Assembly: GCA_947589095.1 (NCBI GenBank)
Contig: CANQBX010000006.1
Coordinates: 1-64,000, forward strand
Reading direction: 5' to 3'
Length of the DNA stretch: 64,000 nucleotides
Origin: an uncultured Lachnospiraceae bacterium
GTDB taxonomy: Bacteria > Bacillota > Clostridia > Lachnospirales > Lachnospiraceae
Shown: in pieces, positions 43,981 to 52,934 of the stretch
Layout: each line of letters begins with the position of its first letter
How positions within the stretch are numbered: position 1 is the stretch's first letter
Translations under genes and position numbers: made by a program
Notes under the pieces: model-generated
Told to the model about the DNA's origin: nothing
What the model saw: only the letters and a program-made list of their open reading frames with translations
Databases searched by the model: none

Positions 43981-45895
43981 GATCCAGGGAGTTTTTCAGG
44001 AGCCATGTCTGGAATTCCTCGCGGATCACGGTGAACGGCGCGGGCCCGGTATCCAGCAGGAACCGGTGGAATTCCTTCAGGGAGAAGCCGTTTCCGAGAG
44101 TATCCCGGGCCTGATCCCTCATCCGGATGATCTCCAGATAGCCGACATAGTATTCCACATAATTGACCGGCGCGTTCAACATTGCGTCGTAGATGGTTTC
44201 CACCAGGCTCTCGTCGCTGACATCGAAATACGGGGCCAGAAATTCCTTCACCTGCTCCCGCGTCCAGCCGAAATAGTTGATGTTGATGTCAATGATGGCG
44301 TGAAGTCCCAGGTTGGCGGCGGCGTTATGCGCCAGGAGCCGGCCCAGCTCCGGGGAAAGCCCGTTGCTGGTCGTATAGGAATAATTTTCCACATAGGAAG
44401 CCCATCCTTCGCTGTAGCTGGTAAAGGAAAGGATCTTGCGAAGATCGTTCGTACAGTGGGACAGGAAGTAGGTATTCTGGTACATATGCCCCGGGATCCC
44501 TTCATGGGCCAGCGTGGTGTAAAGAGCCTGGGAATCCGAGGTGCTGTCCGGATTGATATAGATGACGCAGTCGTCATAGTCGTCGACCGGCGGAACCAGG
44601 AAAAAGGCGGGGCCGAGAGTGTGGGCGAGCTCCTCCGGCACATATTTGGTTACATAGCTGCACGGAGGGCTTTCGGGAAAGTCTTCAGCGATCTGAGACT
44701 GCAGCTGTGTAAGGATCTGCTCCGGCCCGGTGTATGCGAAGGAATAATCCATGATCTGATCGGCAACCTCCGGATGCGCTTGAATGATATCCGTCATCTC
44801 GGCCAGGTCGCTGTCTATCTGCGCGGCAATGGCGTCCCGCAGCTCTTCGATGGTCTGGTATGTAGTGCCGGTCCCGGAACGGACCAGATATTCGTAGTAC
44901 TGCTTCCCTTCCGGCAGATAGCACAGTCCCTGGTTATTGACGCCGCTTCCTTTCAGCTGCGTGAGACCGTCGGACAGGAGATCATAGGCGGGAATGAAAT
45001 GCTCTTCCACCGCGGCAAGGTTCCGGGCCTTATATTCGGAGCGTTCCTCGTCGCTTAAGCCGTCGAAGGCGTCGATCCGCTGGTCAAATGTGAGAGTCAT
45101 GAAATTATGATCCGCCTTTATTCTGTAGGCGTCGCAGCCCTCCGTGATCTGATCTGCGCAGGAATCCGCCATAAACAGGCCCGCGGCGGCCTTTTCCTTT
45201 TCAAAATCAAGGATCTGCCGGTAGTAGCTGTCGATCGTGGAAAGGAGCTCCAGATAATCCTCAATATCCTGCCGCTCGCGGAACGCAAACTCGGCCAGGA
45301 GAACGGGCAGCTGGGCCTGCACGCCGGTAGACGGAGCCAGCGGCTGGTAATAAAGCTCCAGCCCGTCTCCGGATTCCTCCAGACGGAAGGCTTCCGTGAG
45401 AATGCGGAAGGTCAGTTTCTGCTCATTGTCAAGAAAACCGGGGTCGATCCCGGCCAGTTCCTTCTGAAATTCTTTCTGCCGGTCCCGTTCCTTTCGCATC
45501 CCGTCCAGGGAGAAATCGCCGAATTCGGCCTTATAGCCGGTGATCCCGTATGCCTCCGGAGAAACCAGAGAATAGTGGAGATTGAGAAAGGAAGTCTCCA
45601 GCTGCTCTTTAAGGAAACGGCTGCACCAGTCGTCGAAGGAGGCGCGGATCCGGGCGGTTTCCTCCTGTCCTCCGCCGTCTGAACGTTCGGAAGACGGCTC
45701 CGGTTCCCGGGTGTCCGTATCGTCCGCGGCGGCCGTTTCCGACGGGGCGGCGGGCGCCGTCGCGCTGCCGGCGCGGGAGCAGGCGGAGATCAGGACCACA
45801 AGAACGGCGCACAGCAGAATACAGATTTTCGCGGACTGTCGGGGCCGTCGGGCCGGTCGGAACCGGATAATAGATCGTGTGATCAGTTTATTCAT
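43976..45895 (-). CDS. DUF885 family lipoprotein, putative zinc-dependent peptidase
   Basis: 639 aa; start set at the ATG behind GGAGGG on the minus strand. The frame stays open much further upstream, but only because it runs antisense to metG. Signal peptide with lipobox (VVLISAC), then a Ser/Thr/Glu-rich linker (about 35-75). The key motif HEGIPGHMYQ (HExxxGH, about 450) with downstream EGWASY is that of DUF885 proteins, gluzincin-like peptidases. It would act at the cell surface. Its promoter is back to back with that of metG. Confidence 0.85.
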   Translation of the reverse strand: MNKLITRSIIRFRPARRPRQSAKICILLCAVLVVLISACSRAGSATAPAAPSETAAADDTDTREPEPSSERSDGGGQEETARIRASFDDWCSRFLKEQLETSFLNLHYSLVSPEAYGITGYKAEFGDFSLDGMRKERDRQKEFQKELAGIDPGFLDNEQKLTFRILTEAFRLEESGDGLELYYQPLAPSTGVQAQLPVLLAEFAFRERQDIEDYLELLSTIDSYYRQILDFEKEKAAAGLFMADSCADQITEGCDAYRIKADHNFMTLTFDQRIDAFDGLSDEERSEYKARNLAAVEEHFIPAYDLLSDGLTQLKGSGVNNQGLCYLPEGKQYYEYLVRSGTGTTYQTIEELRDAIAAQIDSDLAEMTDIIQAHPEVADQIMDYSFAYTGPEQILTQLQSQIAEDFPESPPCSYVTKYVPEELAHTLGPAFFLVPPVDDYDDCVIYINPDSTSDSQALYTTLAHEGIPGHMYQNTYFLSHCTNDLRKILSFTSYSEGWASYVENYSYTTSNGLSPELGRLLAHNAAANLGLHAIIDININYFGWTREQVKEFLAPYFDVSDESLVETIYDAMLNAPVNYVEYYVGYLEIIRMRDQARDTLGNGFSLKEFHRFLLDTGPAPFTVIREEFQTWLLKNSLDR

Positions 45896-45916
45896 GGTTA
45901 AACCCTCCATTTCTAT

Positions 45917-45945
45917 AGTATAATTTATATTGAAGGATTTGACAA
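45917..45945 (-). promoter_or_regulatory. Promoter of the DUF885 gene
   Basis: On the minus strand TTGTCA (45945-45940), 17-nt spacer, TATACT (45922-45917), very close to the start codon. Confidence 0.6.
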
Positions 45946-45959
45946 CGCATGAAAAAAGA

Positions 45960-45988
45960 TTGACGAAAGCCATGAAAAAAGGTACACT
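45960..45988 (+). promoter_or_regulatory. metG: Promoter of metG
   Basis: TTGACG (45960-45965), 17-nt spacer, TACACT (45983-45988). The leader of about 140 nt is GC-rich and has a small hairpin with GAGGCACCGCGGCCTC near 46092, only faintly like a T-box core. Confidence 0.55.
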
Positions 45989-46135
45989 GAATATAAATGT
46001 CCGGCGGGGAGCAGGTCTCGGCGTGCCGCGGCGGAAAGATGTCGGTGCACCGGGCGGAAGGGCGCCGCGCAGGACAGTGAAGGAGAGGTTGAGGAGGCAC
46101 CGCGGCCTCCGGTAATGCAAAAAGGAGAAGCAGAC

Positions 46136-48256
46136 ATGTGCGACAAATGTAAGAAACCCTATTATATTACGACGGCCATCGCTTACACCTCCGGTAAGCC
46201 CCATATCGGCAACACCTATGAGATCGTGCTGGCGGACAGCATCGCCCGCTATAAGCGTGCCCAGGGCTACGATGTGTTCTTCCAGACCGGTACCGACGAG
46301 CACGGCCAGAAGATCGAGCTGAAGGCGCAGGAGGCCGGCGTGACGCCGAAGGAGTTCGTGGACGGCGTGGCCGCGCAGATCAAGTCGATCTGGGATCTGA
46401 TGAACACTTCCTATGACAAGTTCATCCGCACCACGGATAAGGATCATGAGATTCAGATCCAGAAGGTGTTTAAGAAAATGTACGACCAGGGGGACATTTA
46501 CAAGGGCTACTATGAGGGCCTGTACTGCACGCCCTGCGAGTCCTTCTGGACCGAGTCCCAGCTGGTAGACGGCAAATGCCCCGACTGCGGCCGGGAGGTG
46601 AAGCCGGCGCGGGAGGAAGCCTATTTCTTTAAGATGAGCAAATACGCGGACAGGCTGATCCAGTATATCAACGACCATCCGGAATTTATACAGCCGGTGT
46701 CCCGCAAGAATGAGATGATGAATAATTTCCTGCTTCCGGGCCTGCAGGATCTGTGCGTGTCCAGGACGTCGTTTACCTGGGGCATCCCGGTGACCTTCGA
46801 CCCGAAGCATGTGACTTACGTGTGGCTGGACGCGCTGACCAACTATATCACCGGTCTCGGCTACGACTGCGACGGCGACAGCTCCGAACGGTTTAAGAAA
46901 TACTGGCCGGCGGATCTGCATCTGATCGGCAAGGATATTATCCGTTTCCATACGATCTACTGGCCCATTTTCCTGATGTCCCTGGGTCTGCCGCTGCCGA
47001 AGCAGGTGTTCGGCCACCCGTGGCTGATGATGAGCGGCGGCAAGATGAGCAAGTCCAAGGGCAATATCATCTACGCCGACGACCTGGTTCGGTTCTTCGG
47101 CGTAGACGCGGTGCGCTACTATGTGCTGCACGAGACGCCCTTTGACAATGACGGCAACGTGACGTGGGAGCTGATCGTGGAACGGTACAATTCCGATCTG
47201 GCCAATATTCTGGGGAACCTGGTGAGCCGTACCATTTCCATGACGAATAAGTATTTCGGCGGCGTCGTGAAGAAGACCGGCGCGGCGGAGGAGACGGACG
47301 CGGATCTGAAGGCGACGGTGTTGGAAGCTGTGAAGAAGGTAGACGCGAAGATGGAGGAGCTGCGGGTGGCGGACGCCATCACGGAGATCTTCGGGATCTT
47401 CCGCCGCAGTAATAAATATATCGACGAGACCACGCCGTGGGCGCTGGCGAAGGACGAGGCAAAGAAGGACCGTCTGGCGGAGGTACTCTATAATCTGACG
47501 GAGGCCATCACCATCGGCGCGTCGCTTCTGGAGCCGTTCATGCCGGAGACCTCGCAGAAGATCCTGGGCCAGCTGAATACGCAGAAGCGCGAGCTCTCGC
47601 AGATGGACGGGTTCGGGCTGTATCCGGACGGCAATAAAGTGACGGAGAAGCCGGAGATCCTGTTTGCCAGACTGGATGTGAACGAGATCATGGACAAGGT
47701 GAACGCCATGAACGCGGAACGGGAGGCGCAGGCGGCGGATAGCGCGGCGGACGCCGGCGCGGAAACGGCCGGAGAAGCGGCAGCGGGAACCGGAAGCGCG
47801 GACAGCGGTGCGGCGGCCGGAACCGTGTCCGTAGCCGGCGCAGACAAGGACGGTGCTGCACAGGCAGCAGACGGAAAGACCGGAACTGCCGGTACAGCCG
47901 GCGGAACCGAAGCGGCCGTCAAGGCTAAGCCCGAGGTCACCTACGACGATTTTGCGAAACTGCAGTTCGCGGTAGGCGAGATCATCGCCTGCGAGGAAGT
48001 GAAGAAGTCGAAGAAGCTTCTCTGCAGCCAGGTGAAGATCGGCGGCGAGGTCCGCCAGATCTTAAGCGGCATTAAATCCCACTATACGCCGGAGCAGATG
48101 GTAGGCAAGAAGGTCATGGTCCTTATGAATCTGGCTCCCCGCAAGATGGCGGGACTGGAGTCCCAGGGGATGCTTCTGTGCGCCGAGGACGCGGATGGCG
48201 AGCTTGCGCTGATGACGCCGGAGAAGGATATGCCGTCGGGGGCGGAGATCTGCTGA
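46136..48256 (+). CDS. metG: Methionyl-tRNA synthetase with C-terminal tRNA-binding domain
   Basis: 706 aa; start at the ATG behind AAAAAGGAG (46117-46125). Class I synthetase: PHIGN (HIGH-like), zinc-binding CTPCESF..KCPDCGREV, and MSKSKG (KMSKS loop). Anticodon-binding helices follow. Residues about 520-595 form a low-complexity Ala/Gly/Asp/Thr linker, longer than normal, before the C-terminal EMAP/Trbp111-type tRNA-binding domain (DFAKLQFAVGEI, PRKMAGLESQGMLL). It charges tRNA-Met for initiation and elongation. Confidence 0.96.
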   Translation: MCDKCKKPYYITTAIAYTSGKPHIGNTYEIVLADSIARYKRAQGYDVFFQTGTDEHGQKIELKAQEAGVTPKEFVDGVAAQIKSIWDLMNTSYDKFIRTTDKDHEIQIQKVFKKMYDQGDIYKGYYEGLYCTPCESFWTESQLVDGKCPDCGREVKPAREEAYFFKMSKYADRLIQYINDHPEFIQPVSRKNEMMNNFLLPGLQDLCVSRTSFTWGIPVTFDPKHVTYVWLDALTNYITGLGYDCDGDSSERFKKYWPADLHLIGKDIIRFHTIYWPIFLMSLGLPLPKQVFGHPWLMMSGGKMSKSKGNIIYADDLVRFFGVDAVRYYVLHETPFDNDGNVTWELIVERYNSDLANILGNLVSRTISMTNKYFGGVVKKTGAAEETDADLKATVLEAVKKVDAKMEELRVADAITEIFGIFRRSNKYIDETTPWALAKDEAKKDRLAEVLYNLTEAITIGASLLEPFMPETSQKILGQLNTQKRELSQMDGFGLYPDGNKVTEKPEILFARLDVNEIMDKVNAMNAEREAQAADSAADAGAETAGEAAAGTGSADSGAAAGTVSVAGADKDGAAQAADGKTGTAGTAGGTEAAVKAKPEVTYDDFAKLQFAVGEIIACEEVKKSKKLLCSQVKIGGEVRQILSGIKSHYTPEQMVGKKVMVLMNLAPRKMAGLESQGMLLCAEDADGELALMTPEKDMPSGAEIC

Positions 48257-48381
48257 GCGGAACTGCCGGAATCGGCCGCGCCGCGTGTTTTACAGAGGTA
48301 AATTAGGCCGATGGATAATCAGAAATTGATAATTTAAGAAAGGCCGTTGTCGGATACAAAGAGAAAATACCGTCTTACAGC

Positions 48382-48449
48382 GGAAGGAAGCGCAGTTTTG
48401 TTCGTTTGAATTAGAATCATCGATATTATACCGGACTGCGCTTCCTTCC
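48382..48449. repeat. 15-bp inverted repeat between metG and the hexosaminidase gene
   Basis: GGAAGGAAGCGCAGT (48382-48396) is the exact inverse complement of ACTGCGCTTCCTTCC (48435-48449), with a 38-nt AT-rich loop. It lies between converging genes and may act as a two-way terminator, though the T-runs are poor. Confidence 0.65.
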
Positions 48450-48456
48450 GAGCTCG

Positions 48457-50400
48457 TTAATGAACTTCCGTTTTTTGGCCCCGGGACATGTTGTAATAGA
48501 AAGTCAGCAAATGGTTTATCTGCTTGATACTCCGGCTAAATCCGCCCAAACGGTTCCGGGCAGTCCAGCACTGAAAATGTATCGGCAATATTTCATTCAG
48601 ATCCTGATATAATATCTTCATTTCTTTTTGAAACAGCTCCGTATCATCTGCCAGTTCGGTCATTGTGTAGTACAAGTGAATGCCATGCTTCACCATGCGC
48701 AGTCCGTTTTTCATCTCCTGTTTAATCAGCGCACCATCCGGTCCCGCAAGCGTCAGCGATTCGATTTCCAGAGCTACCGTTTCCAGATAAGACTGCATGG
48801 CCGGGTAATCTATATGGATGCTGTTTTCCTTTGGCTGGATATGATTTGTTTTGGCAATAGAAGCGGAATGGGCCAGCATCTGCTCCATCTTTACCGAAAA
48901 CTCTTCCCGGGAGTGAAAAACATACTTACTGCACATCACGGCAAAGGCCAGTGTAGTACTGTACAAGGGAGCATGTTCAAAACGATAATAATTGCCAAGA
49001 TCTAAGGCTGCTTTAAATGCGCGTTCATTGGAATCCTTATAAATAAAACGGTTACAGTACCATTCAGCTGGAGATTTATCTTCCGACGGGCCATTCCATG
49101 TGAGGAAGGCCGTATAGGCAAACGCCGGAAAACTTGCGCTCTGGTACTGCCAGTGACCCATATCTCCCCAGTCTGTGGTAATTACACCCAGCCCGCCATA
49201 TTGGATAGCGCAGGCGACGGCGTCTTCGATATTGGCGATCATATTATCAGACCGCCCTGTCAAAGAAGCCCAGCAGCTTGTTCCGGGACAAAGGCAGAAC
49301 GGCCGCTTCATCTCTTGCAAAAGCCTGGCGTGATCTTTAAAATGCCCTTCGCTCTCATAGAGCCAGTCAAGAAGAATTATGTTTTCGGGGATTCGCGACA
49401 CATGCTCCGGATGCTGCAGAAGCTCATCGCCCCATATCATCATCGTCTTTTTCTTTTCTGTACAGTACCCGTATATTTTGCTTAAATATTCAAGATATAG
49501 TTCCGATCTTCCGTAATTCTCCGCAAAAGCTTTATTTTTGCCCATCCCCAGCTCAAACGGTTCGTCCATATTGACGTTCAGATACCGGGAATCCGAGCGT
49601 TCTGCCAGCGCATTTAAAAGAGAAACGACCAGACGAAAGCTTTCCGGGTTTTTAACATCCAGCGTCGCCGGGGGTCTCCAGTACAGATTTTTAAAAATGT
49701 AACCATCCTCACATTCGGCCAGCGGATGAAACTGCGGTTTATCCAGCCATTTCCCCATGTGTCCCAGCACGTTTTGGCATGGCACAAGGTCAATAAAGCG
49801 TGCTTTTGCATATGCGGATAATTTTTGGAATTCCTCCGGCGTCAGAGGCGTTTCATCTGTAAAAAGATACCGGTATTCTTCATAGTTATAGCAGAACCCT
49901 TCCATATATAATTGAAGGTGGTTCAGCCGCATTAAGGCGAACATATCGATCAGGGAGCAGAGGGTTTCCATTGTGGGAATCTTATCTCTCGCGATATCCA
50001 GCAGGATTCCGCGGATAGACAGGGCAGGCCAGTCAGCCATATACAGGCAGGGCAGGGCCTGCTCTCCCTGCGCCGCCAGCTGGTATAGTACATTGGCGGC
50101 ATAGAAAAATCCGCTTCCGCTGCGGCATGCGATATGAATCGCGTCTGCGTCGATGGAGAGAACAAAACCGTCTGACGGCAGATCCGGTATATCGGGGTCT
50201 GACGTTACGGAAACAGGGATGCCATCAGCAGAGAGCCCCGCAGGAAAGATGCTTTTAAGATGTTCTTCCGGATCGCAGCCGGCAGCGAGGCAGGAGGATC
50301 GGATCGATGGCGCCATAGAAAGCCGCACAGGTCTGTCTGTGGATAAAGTGCCCGGATGAAAAACACATTGCTTCGGCGCCGGGAAAATGTGAATAGCCAT
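48457..50400 (-). CDS. GH20-type beta-N-acetylhexosaminidase-like glycoside hydrolase
   Basis: 647 aa, no signal peptide, so cytoplasmic. The N-terminal GH20b-like domain ends around 120; the TIM barrel begins ADWPALSIRGILLDIARDKIP and contains NVNMDEPFELG (about 275-285), whose Asp-Glu pair is the GH20 substrate-assisted catalytic pair. It probably removes terminal beta-linked GlcNAc or GalNAc from an imported conjugate. The gene follows the YheO-like regulator by 24 nt on the same strand and faces away from the ABC transport operon, suggesting a shared substrate. Confidence 0.8.
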   Translation of the reverse strand: MAIHIFPAPKQCVFHPGTLSTDRPVRLSMAPSIRSSCLAAGCDPEEHLKSIFPAGLSADGIPVSVTSDPDIPDLPSDGFVLSIDADAIHIACRSGSGFFYAANVLYQLAAQGEQALPCLYMADWPALSIRGILLDIARDKIPTMETLCSLIDMFALMRLNHLQLYMEGFCYNYEEYRYLFTDETPLTPEEFQKLSAYAKARFIDLVPCQNVLGHMGKWLDKPQFHPLAECEDGYIFKNLYWRPPATLDVKNPESFRLVVSLLNALAERSDSRYLNVNMDEPFELGMGKNKAFAENYGRSELYLEYLSKIYGYCTEKKKTMMIWGDELLQHPEHVSRIPENIILLDWLYESEGHFKDHARLLQEMKRPFCLCPGTSCWASLTGRSDNMIANIEDAVACAIQYGGLGVITTDWGDMGHWQYQSASFPAFAYTAFLTWNGPSEDKSPAEWYCNRFIYKDSNERAFKAALDLGNYYRFEHAPLYSTTLAFAVMCSKYVFHSREEFSVKMEQMLAHSASIAKTNHIQPKENSIHIDYPAMQSYLETVALEIESLTLAGPDGALIKQEMKNGLRMVKHGIHLYYTMTELADDTELFQKEMKILYQDLNEILPIHFQCWTARNRLGGFSRSIKQINHLLTFYYNMSRGQKTEVH

Positions 50401-50424
50401 AATAACTCCTTTTCTGAAATACTA

Positions 50425-51087
50425 TTATAATTCCTGATTCTGTTTCGTCTGCCCGCGGCTGATATCCAGATAGTTATAAAAAGTAAATTTACTAATGTTC
50501 AGCAGCCTGCAGACCTGTTCGCCGGATTTGGTTATCAGAAACGCTCCTTTTTGATCCAGATAATGAATAAACTCGATTTTTTCTGCTTTATTCATTTCGG
50601 ACGCCGGTTTGCCGATCTGTTCCTGCCCTTTCTGCATAAGATGGGACAGCAAATGGTTAATATCGGAAGAGAAAACTTCTTCCTCATGGGTATCGGACGG
50701 TTCAAACTGGTTGAATTGATGGAGATATCCTTCAAACTGAAGGGTATCCGTAATATCCAGATTTACGCAGATGGAACCGATCACGGCGCCCTCGTCATTT
50801 TTTAAATAGATGGATGAAGAGCGCAGGATCTTGCCGTCGGAGGTAGTTGATACGTAATTAAAGCGGTCGCCGTCTACCACCGTTCCTTTAAGAACCTCCA
50901 GGCCTAAATTGCTTCCGCATCCTCCGATCGAGCGGTTGGTGATCGCTCCATTTCGGATGTCAACAATTGTATGATCATAATCTTTCGTTAAATCATGAAG
51001 GACTACTTCGCATCGATTGCCGAAATGCTTTTCAATAAGGGTAAGAAGCTGCTGCAGCAACGGCATGATTTCATCAATGGTTTTCAT
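50425..51087 (-). CDS. YheO-like PAS / helix-turn-helix regulator (DauR type)
   Basis: 220 aa; start at the ATG behind GAGAGGAGAA. The N-terminal YheO-type PAS domain (EVVLHDLTKDYDHTIVDIRNG, later GSICVNLDIT) and C-terminal HTH_22 (GEQVCRLLNISKFTFYNYL) match the DauR/YheO family; DauR itself represses D-arginine catabolism. It is the first gene of a leftward unit with the hexosaminidase. A perfect palindrome over its -10 box suggests autoregulation and control of the divergent transport operon. Confidence 0.87.
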   Translation of the reverse strand: MKTIDEIMPLLQQLLTLIEKHFGNRCEVVLHDLTKDYDHTIVDIRNGAITNRSIGGCGSNLGLEVLKGTVVDGDRFNYVSTTSDGKILRSSSIYLKNDEGAVIGSICVNLDITDTLQFEGYLHQFNQFEPSDTHEEEVFSSDINHLLSHLMQKGQEQIGKPASEMNKAEKIEFIHYLDQKGAFLITKSGEQVCRLLNISKFTFYNYLDISRGQTKQNQEL

Positions 51088-51129
51088 AAATTCTCCTCTC
51101 TGGAACTTTAGAATTAAATCGTCAGGCAC

Positions 51130-51155
51130 GGTATAATCTCTAATGAGATTATACC
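51130..51155. promoter_or_regulatory. Candidate operator palindrome
   Basis: GGTATAATCTC (51130-51140), spacer TAAT, GAGATTATACC (51145-51155): perfect 11-bp arms. It covers the minus-strand -10 box and lies about 120 nt upstream of the transport operon's promoter. Very likely the binding site of the YheO-like regulator; a strong hairpin in the leader is the alternative. Confidence 0.65.
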
Positions 51156-51176
51156 ATAATAAAAGTCATTAAACAA
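51148..51176 (-). promoter_or_regulatory. Promoter of the YheO-like regulator
   Basis: On the minus strand TTGTTT (51176-51171), 17-nt spacer, TATAAT (51153-51148), the latter inside one arm of the palindrome. Confidence 0.6.
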
Positions 51177-51271
51177 CCAGAAAATCAAAAAAAATATCAG
51201 GTAAAAAACAAATTGATTGAAAAAGCATCGGATACACCCTCATAAAAATAACAAAAAATTGAAATTATGCC

Positions 51272-51300
51272 TTGAAATATTATAAAAAGTATGATATAGT
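51272..51300 (+). promoter_or_regulatory. Promoter of the ABC transport / catabolic operon
   Basis: TTGAAA (51272-51277), 17-nt spacer, TATAGT (51295-51300); leader of about 60 nt before the binding-protein ATG. Confidence 0.6.
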
Positions 51301-51367
51301 GAGGAAGGACATGAAAAATGTTCATGTAAACATGCCAAAAAGTTTGAAAAAAGAAAGGGGTACGAGT

Positions 51368-52828
51368 ATGATGAAAATGAAACTGGCGTTAATATCGGCA
51401 GTGATATCGGTCGGTATCTTAACCGCGTGTTCGGACAGAACCGAGACACAGGTAAAAGAAGAAAGTACGGCGGCATCCAGTACAACGGCATCCGAAAGCG
51501 TTACGCAGAAAGATACTTTGCTGGCCAAAGAGGAGAACGAGCCTGCGGCGGATACCATTACGATTATGGTTCCGCCCATTACATCCAATTACGTGGAGCT
51601 GCTCGACGGATGGATAGAAGACTACAAAAAGGATCATCCGAATATCGAAATCGAAGTAACTGCTACCACATGGGCCGAGAACACCAGCAAGCTGACCACG
51701 ATGGCGCTTGCCGGAGAAGCGCCGGATATTGCGGAAGTCGATATGAATATGATCGGTCCGCTTGCGGAGATGGGAGTAGCCGTAGATCTGGAGCAGTATC
51801 TGGACGCTGAAACCTTGGCGGATTACGACCGGAATAGTTTGGATTATCTGAGGCAGAATGATATTTTATACGGACTTCCGCTTTATTTAACGATTCAGGC
51901 TTTAGGCGGGAATCGCGCTATGCTGGAAGAGGCCGGAGCGGATATAGAAAAAATCCAGACGTCAGGATGGACCTACGATGAATTTTTGAAAATTGTCGCG
52001 GCAGGAACAAAAGAAGGAACATGGGGCTTCATCTTTGCCAATCAGGGCGTGGCGGCCGCAGATGTTGTCAATATATTCGGAGTGTCGGCAGGTATTACCA
52101 ACGCCTTCACAAGCGATTTTAAGTATGCGTTTACCTCAGAAAACATGCTTCAGCTGCTGACGGCGATTGAAGATCTGGTTAAGTCCGGCTATATGCCGAA
52201 CTACGGAATTGAAACGGGACAGCGTTGGGCCATGCTTGAAACCGGCGAAACAATGATTGCGGGCAAGGCCATGCCGCTGACGGAAAGCACGATACGGAAG
52301 AACAATGCGGGAATCGCCGACGGGACGGCGACCGAAGGCTCCATTGAAGTAGAATATGTTTTTCTGCCCACTCCGGCGATGGAAGGAGTGGATGAATCCT
52401 GTTACGGGATTGTGGATGGAATGGTTCCTCTTCGCAACAACGGAACCACGGATCAGCATATGAAGAACGTATGTGAGTTTTTGAATTATATTTGTTCCGG
52501 CGAGAGGATAGCGGCGGTAGATGACGAGGTGATGCTTCCGAGCGTGTGCGAATCGGGAAGACAGGCGCAGGCAAACAGGGAGCTGGAGCAATATGAGAAT
52601 AATGCGGCGGCGGCAGCCAGATGTATTTCTCTGGTAAAGGTGCCTCCGGTGGGAATTTCTTCCGAGCAGACTTCCAAAGCTTCTACGCTGATGAACGAGG
52701 TGATCGTACCGAAATTCCAGGCCCTGCTGGCAGGCGAGGTTACGGCACAGAATATGTACGAGGAAATCTGTCAGGCGGCCATCGCTGAATTCGGTGAGAG
52801 CTCCTGCGAGATGGGGCGGATCCCGTAA
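51368..52828 (+). CDS. ABC transporter substrate-binding lipoprotein (family 1, CUT1 type)
   Basis: 486 aa; start at ATG 51368 with AAAGGGG upstream. Signal peptide with lipobox GILTAC. The mature part has the family-1 pattern TITIMVPPITSNYVELLDGWIEDYKKDHP and ITVTAxTWAENTSKL-like text, then LPLYLTIQALGGNRAML and EETGETMIAGKAMPL. These proteins bind oligosaccharides or related solutes outside the cell. The two permeases follow after a hairpin, so binding protein may be made in excess. Confidence 0.88.
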   Translation: MMKMKLALISAVISVGILTACSDRTETQVKEESTAASSTTASESVTQKDTLLAKEENEPAADTITIMVPPITSNYVELLDGWIEDYKKDHPNIEIEVTATTWAENTSKLTTMALAGEAPDIAEVDMNMIGPLAEMGVAVDLEQYLDAETLADYDRNSLDYLRQNDILYGLPLYLTIQALGGNRAMLEEAGADIEKIQTSGWTYDEFLKIVAAGTKEGTWGFIFANQGVAAADVVNIFGVSAGITNAFTSDFKYAFTSENMLQLLTAIEDLVKSGYMPNYGIETGQRWAMLETGETMIAGKAMPLTESTIRKNNAGIADGTATEGSIEVEYVFLPTPAMEGVDESCYGIVDGMVPLRNNGTTDQHMKNVCEFLNYICSGERIAAVDDEVMLPSVCESGRQAQANRELEQYENNAAAAARCISLVKVPPVGISSEQTSKASTLMNEVIVPKFQALLAGEVTAQNMYEEICQAAIAEFGESSCEMGRIP

Positions 52829-52858
52829 ATGCCATAGCAGTATTCCTGATCTGTAATT

Positions 52859-52888
52859 CAGAGGCCTGTTCGTATGGACCGGCCTCTG
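52859..52888 (+). terminator. Intra-operon hairpin after the binding-protein gene
   Basis: CAGAGGCC (52859-52866) pairs with GGCCTCTG (52881-52888). No T-run; it probably stabilises the upstream message or causes partial termination, giving more binding protein than permease. Confidence 0.5.
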
Positions 52889-52934
52889 TGCTTATAACGG
52901 CAAAGCATAGTCGTGTGAGGAGAATAACTGAATA

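Noticed and set aside
43895-45058. Plus-strand coding frame of 387 codons
   Set aside because: It spans the 39-nt repeats and then runs antisense to the DUF885 catalytic region; no start signal.
45989-46135. T-box riboswitch in the metG leader
   Set aside because: A GAGGCACCGCGG segment faintly resembles the T-box core, but the leader is only about 140 nt and no stem I, specifier loop or T-run terminator was found.
45896-47131. Extension of the DUF885 gene upstream to give a protein of over 1000 aa
   Set aside because: The extra frame runs antisense to metG and is open only because of GC-rich codon use; a signal peptide, lipobox, ribosome site and promoter fix the start at 45895.
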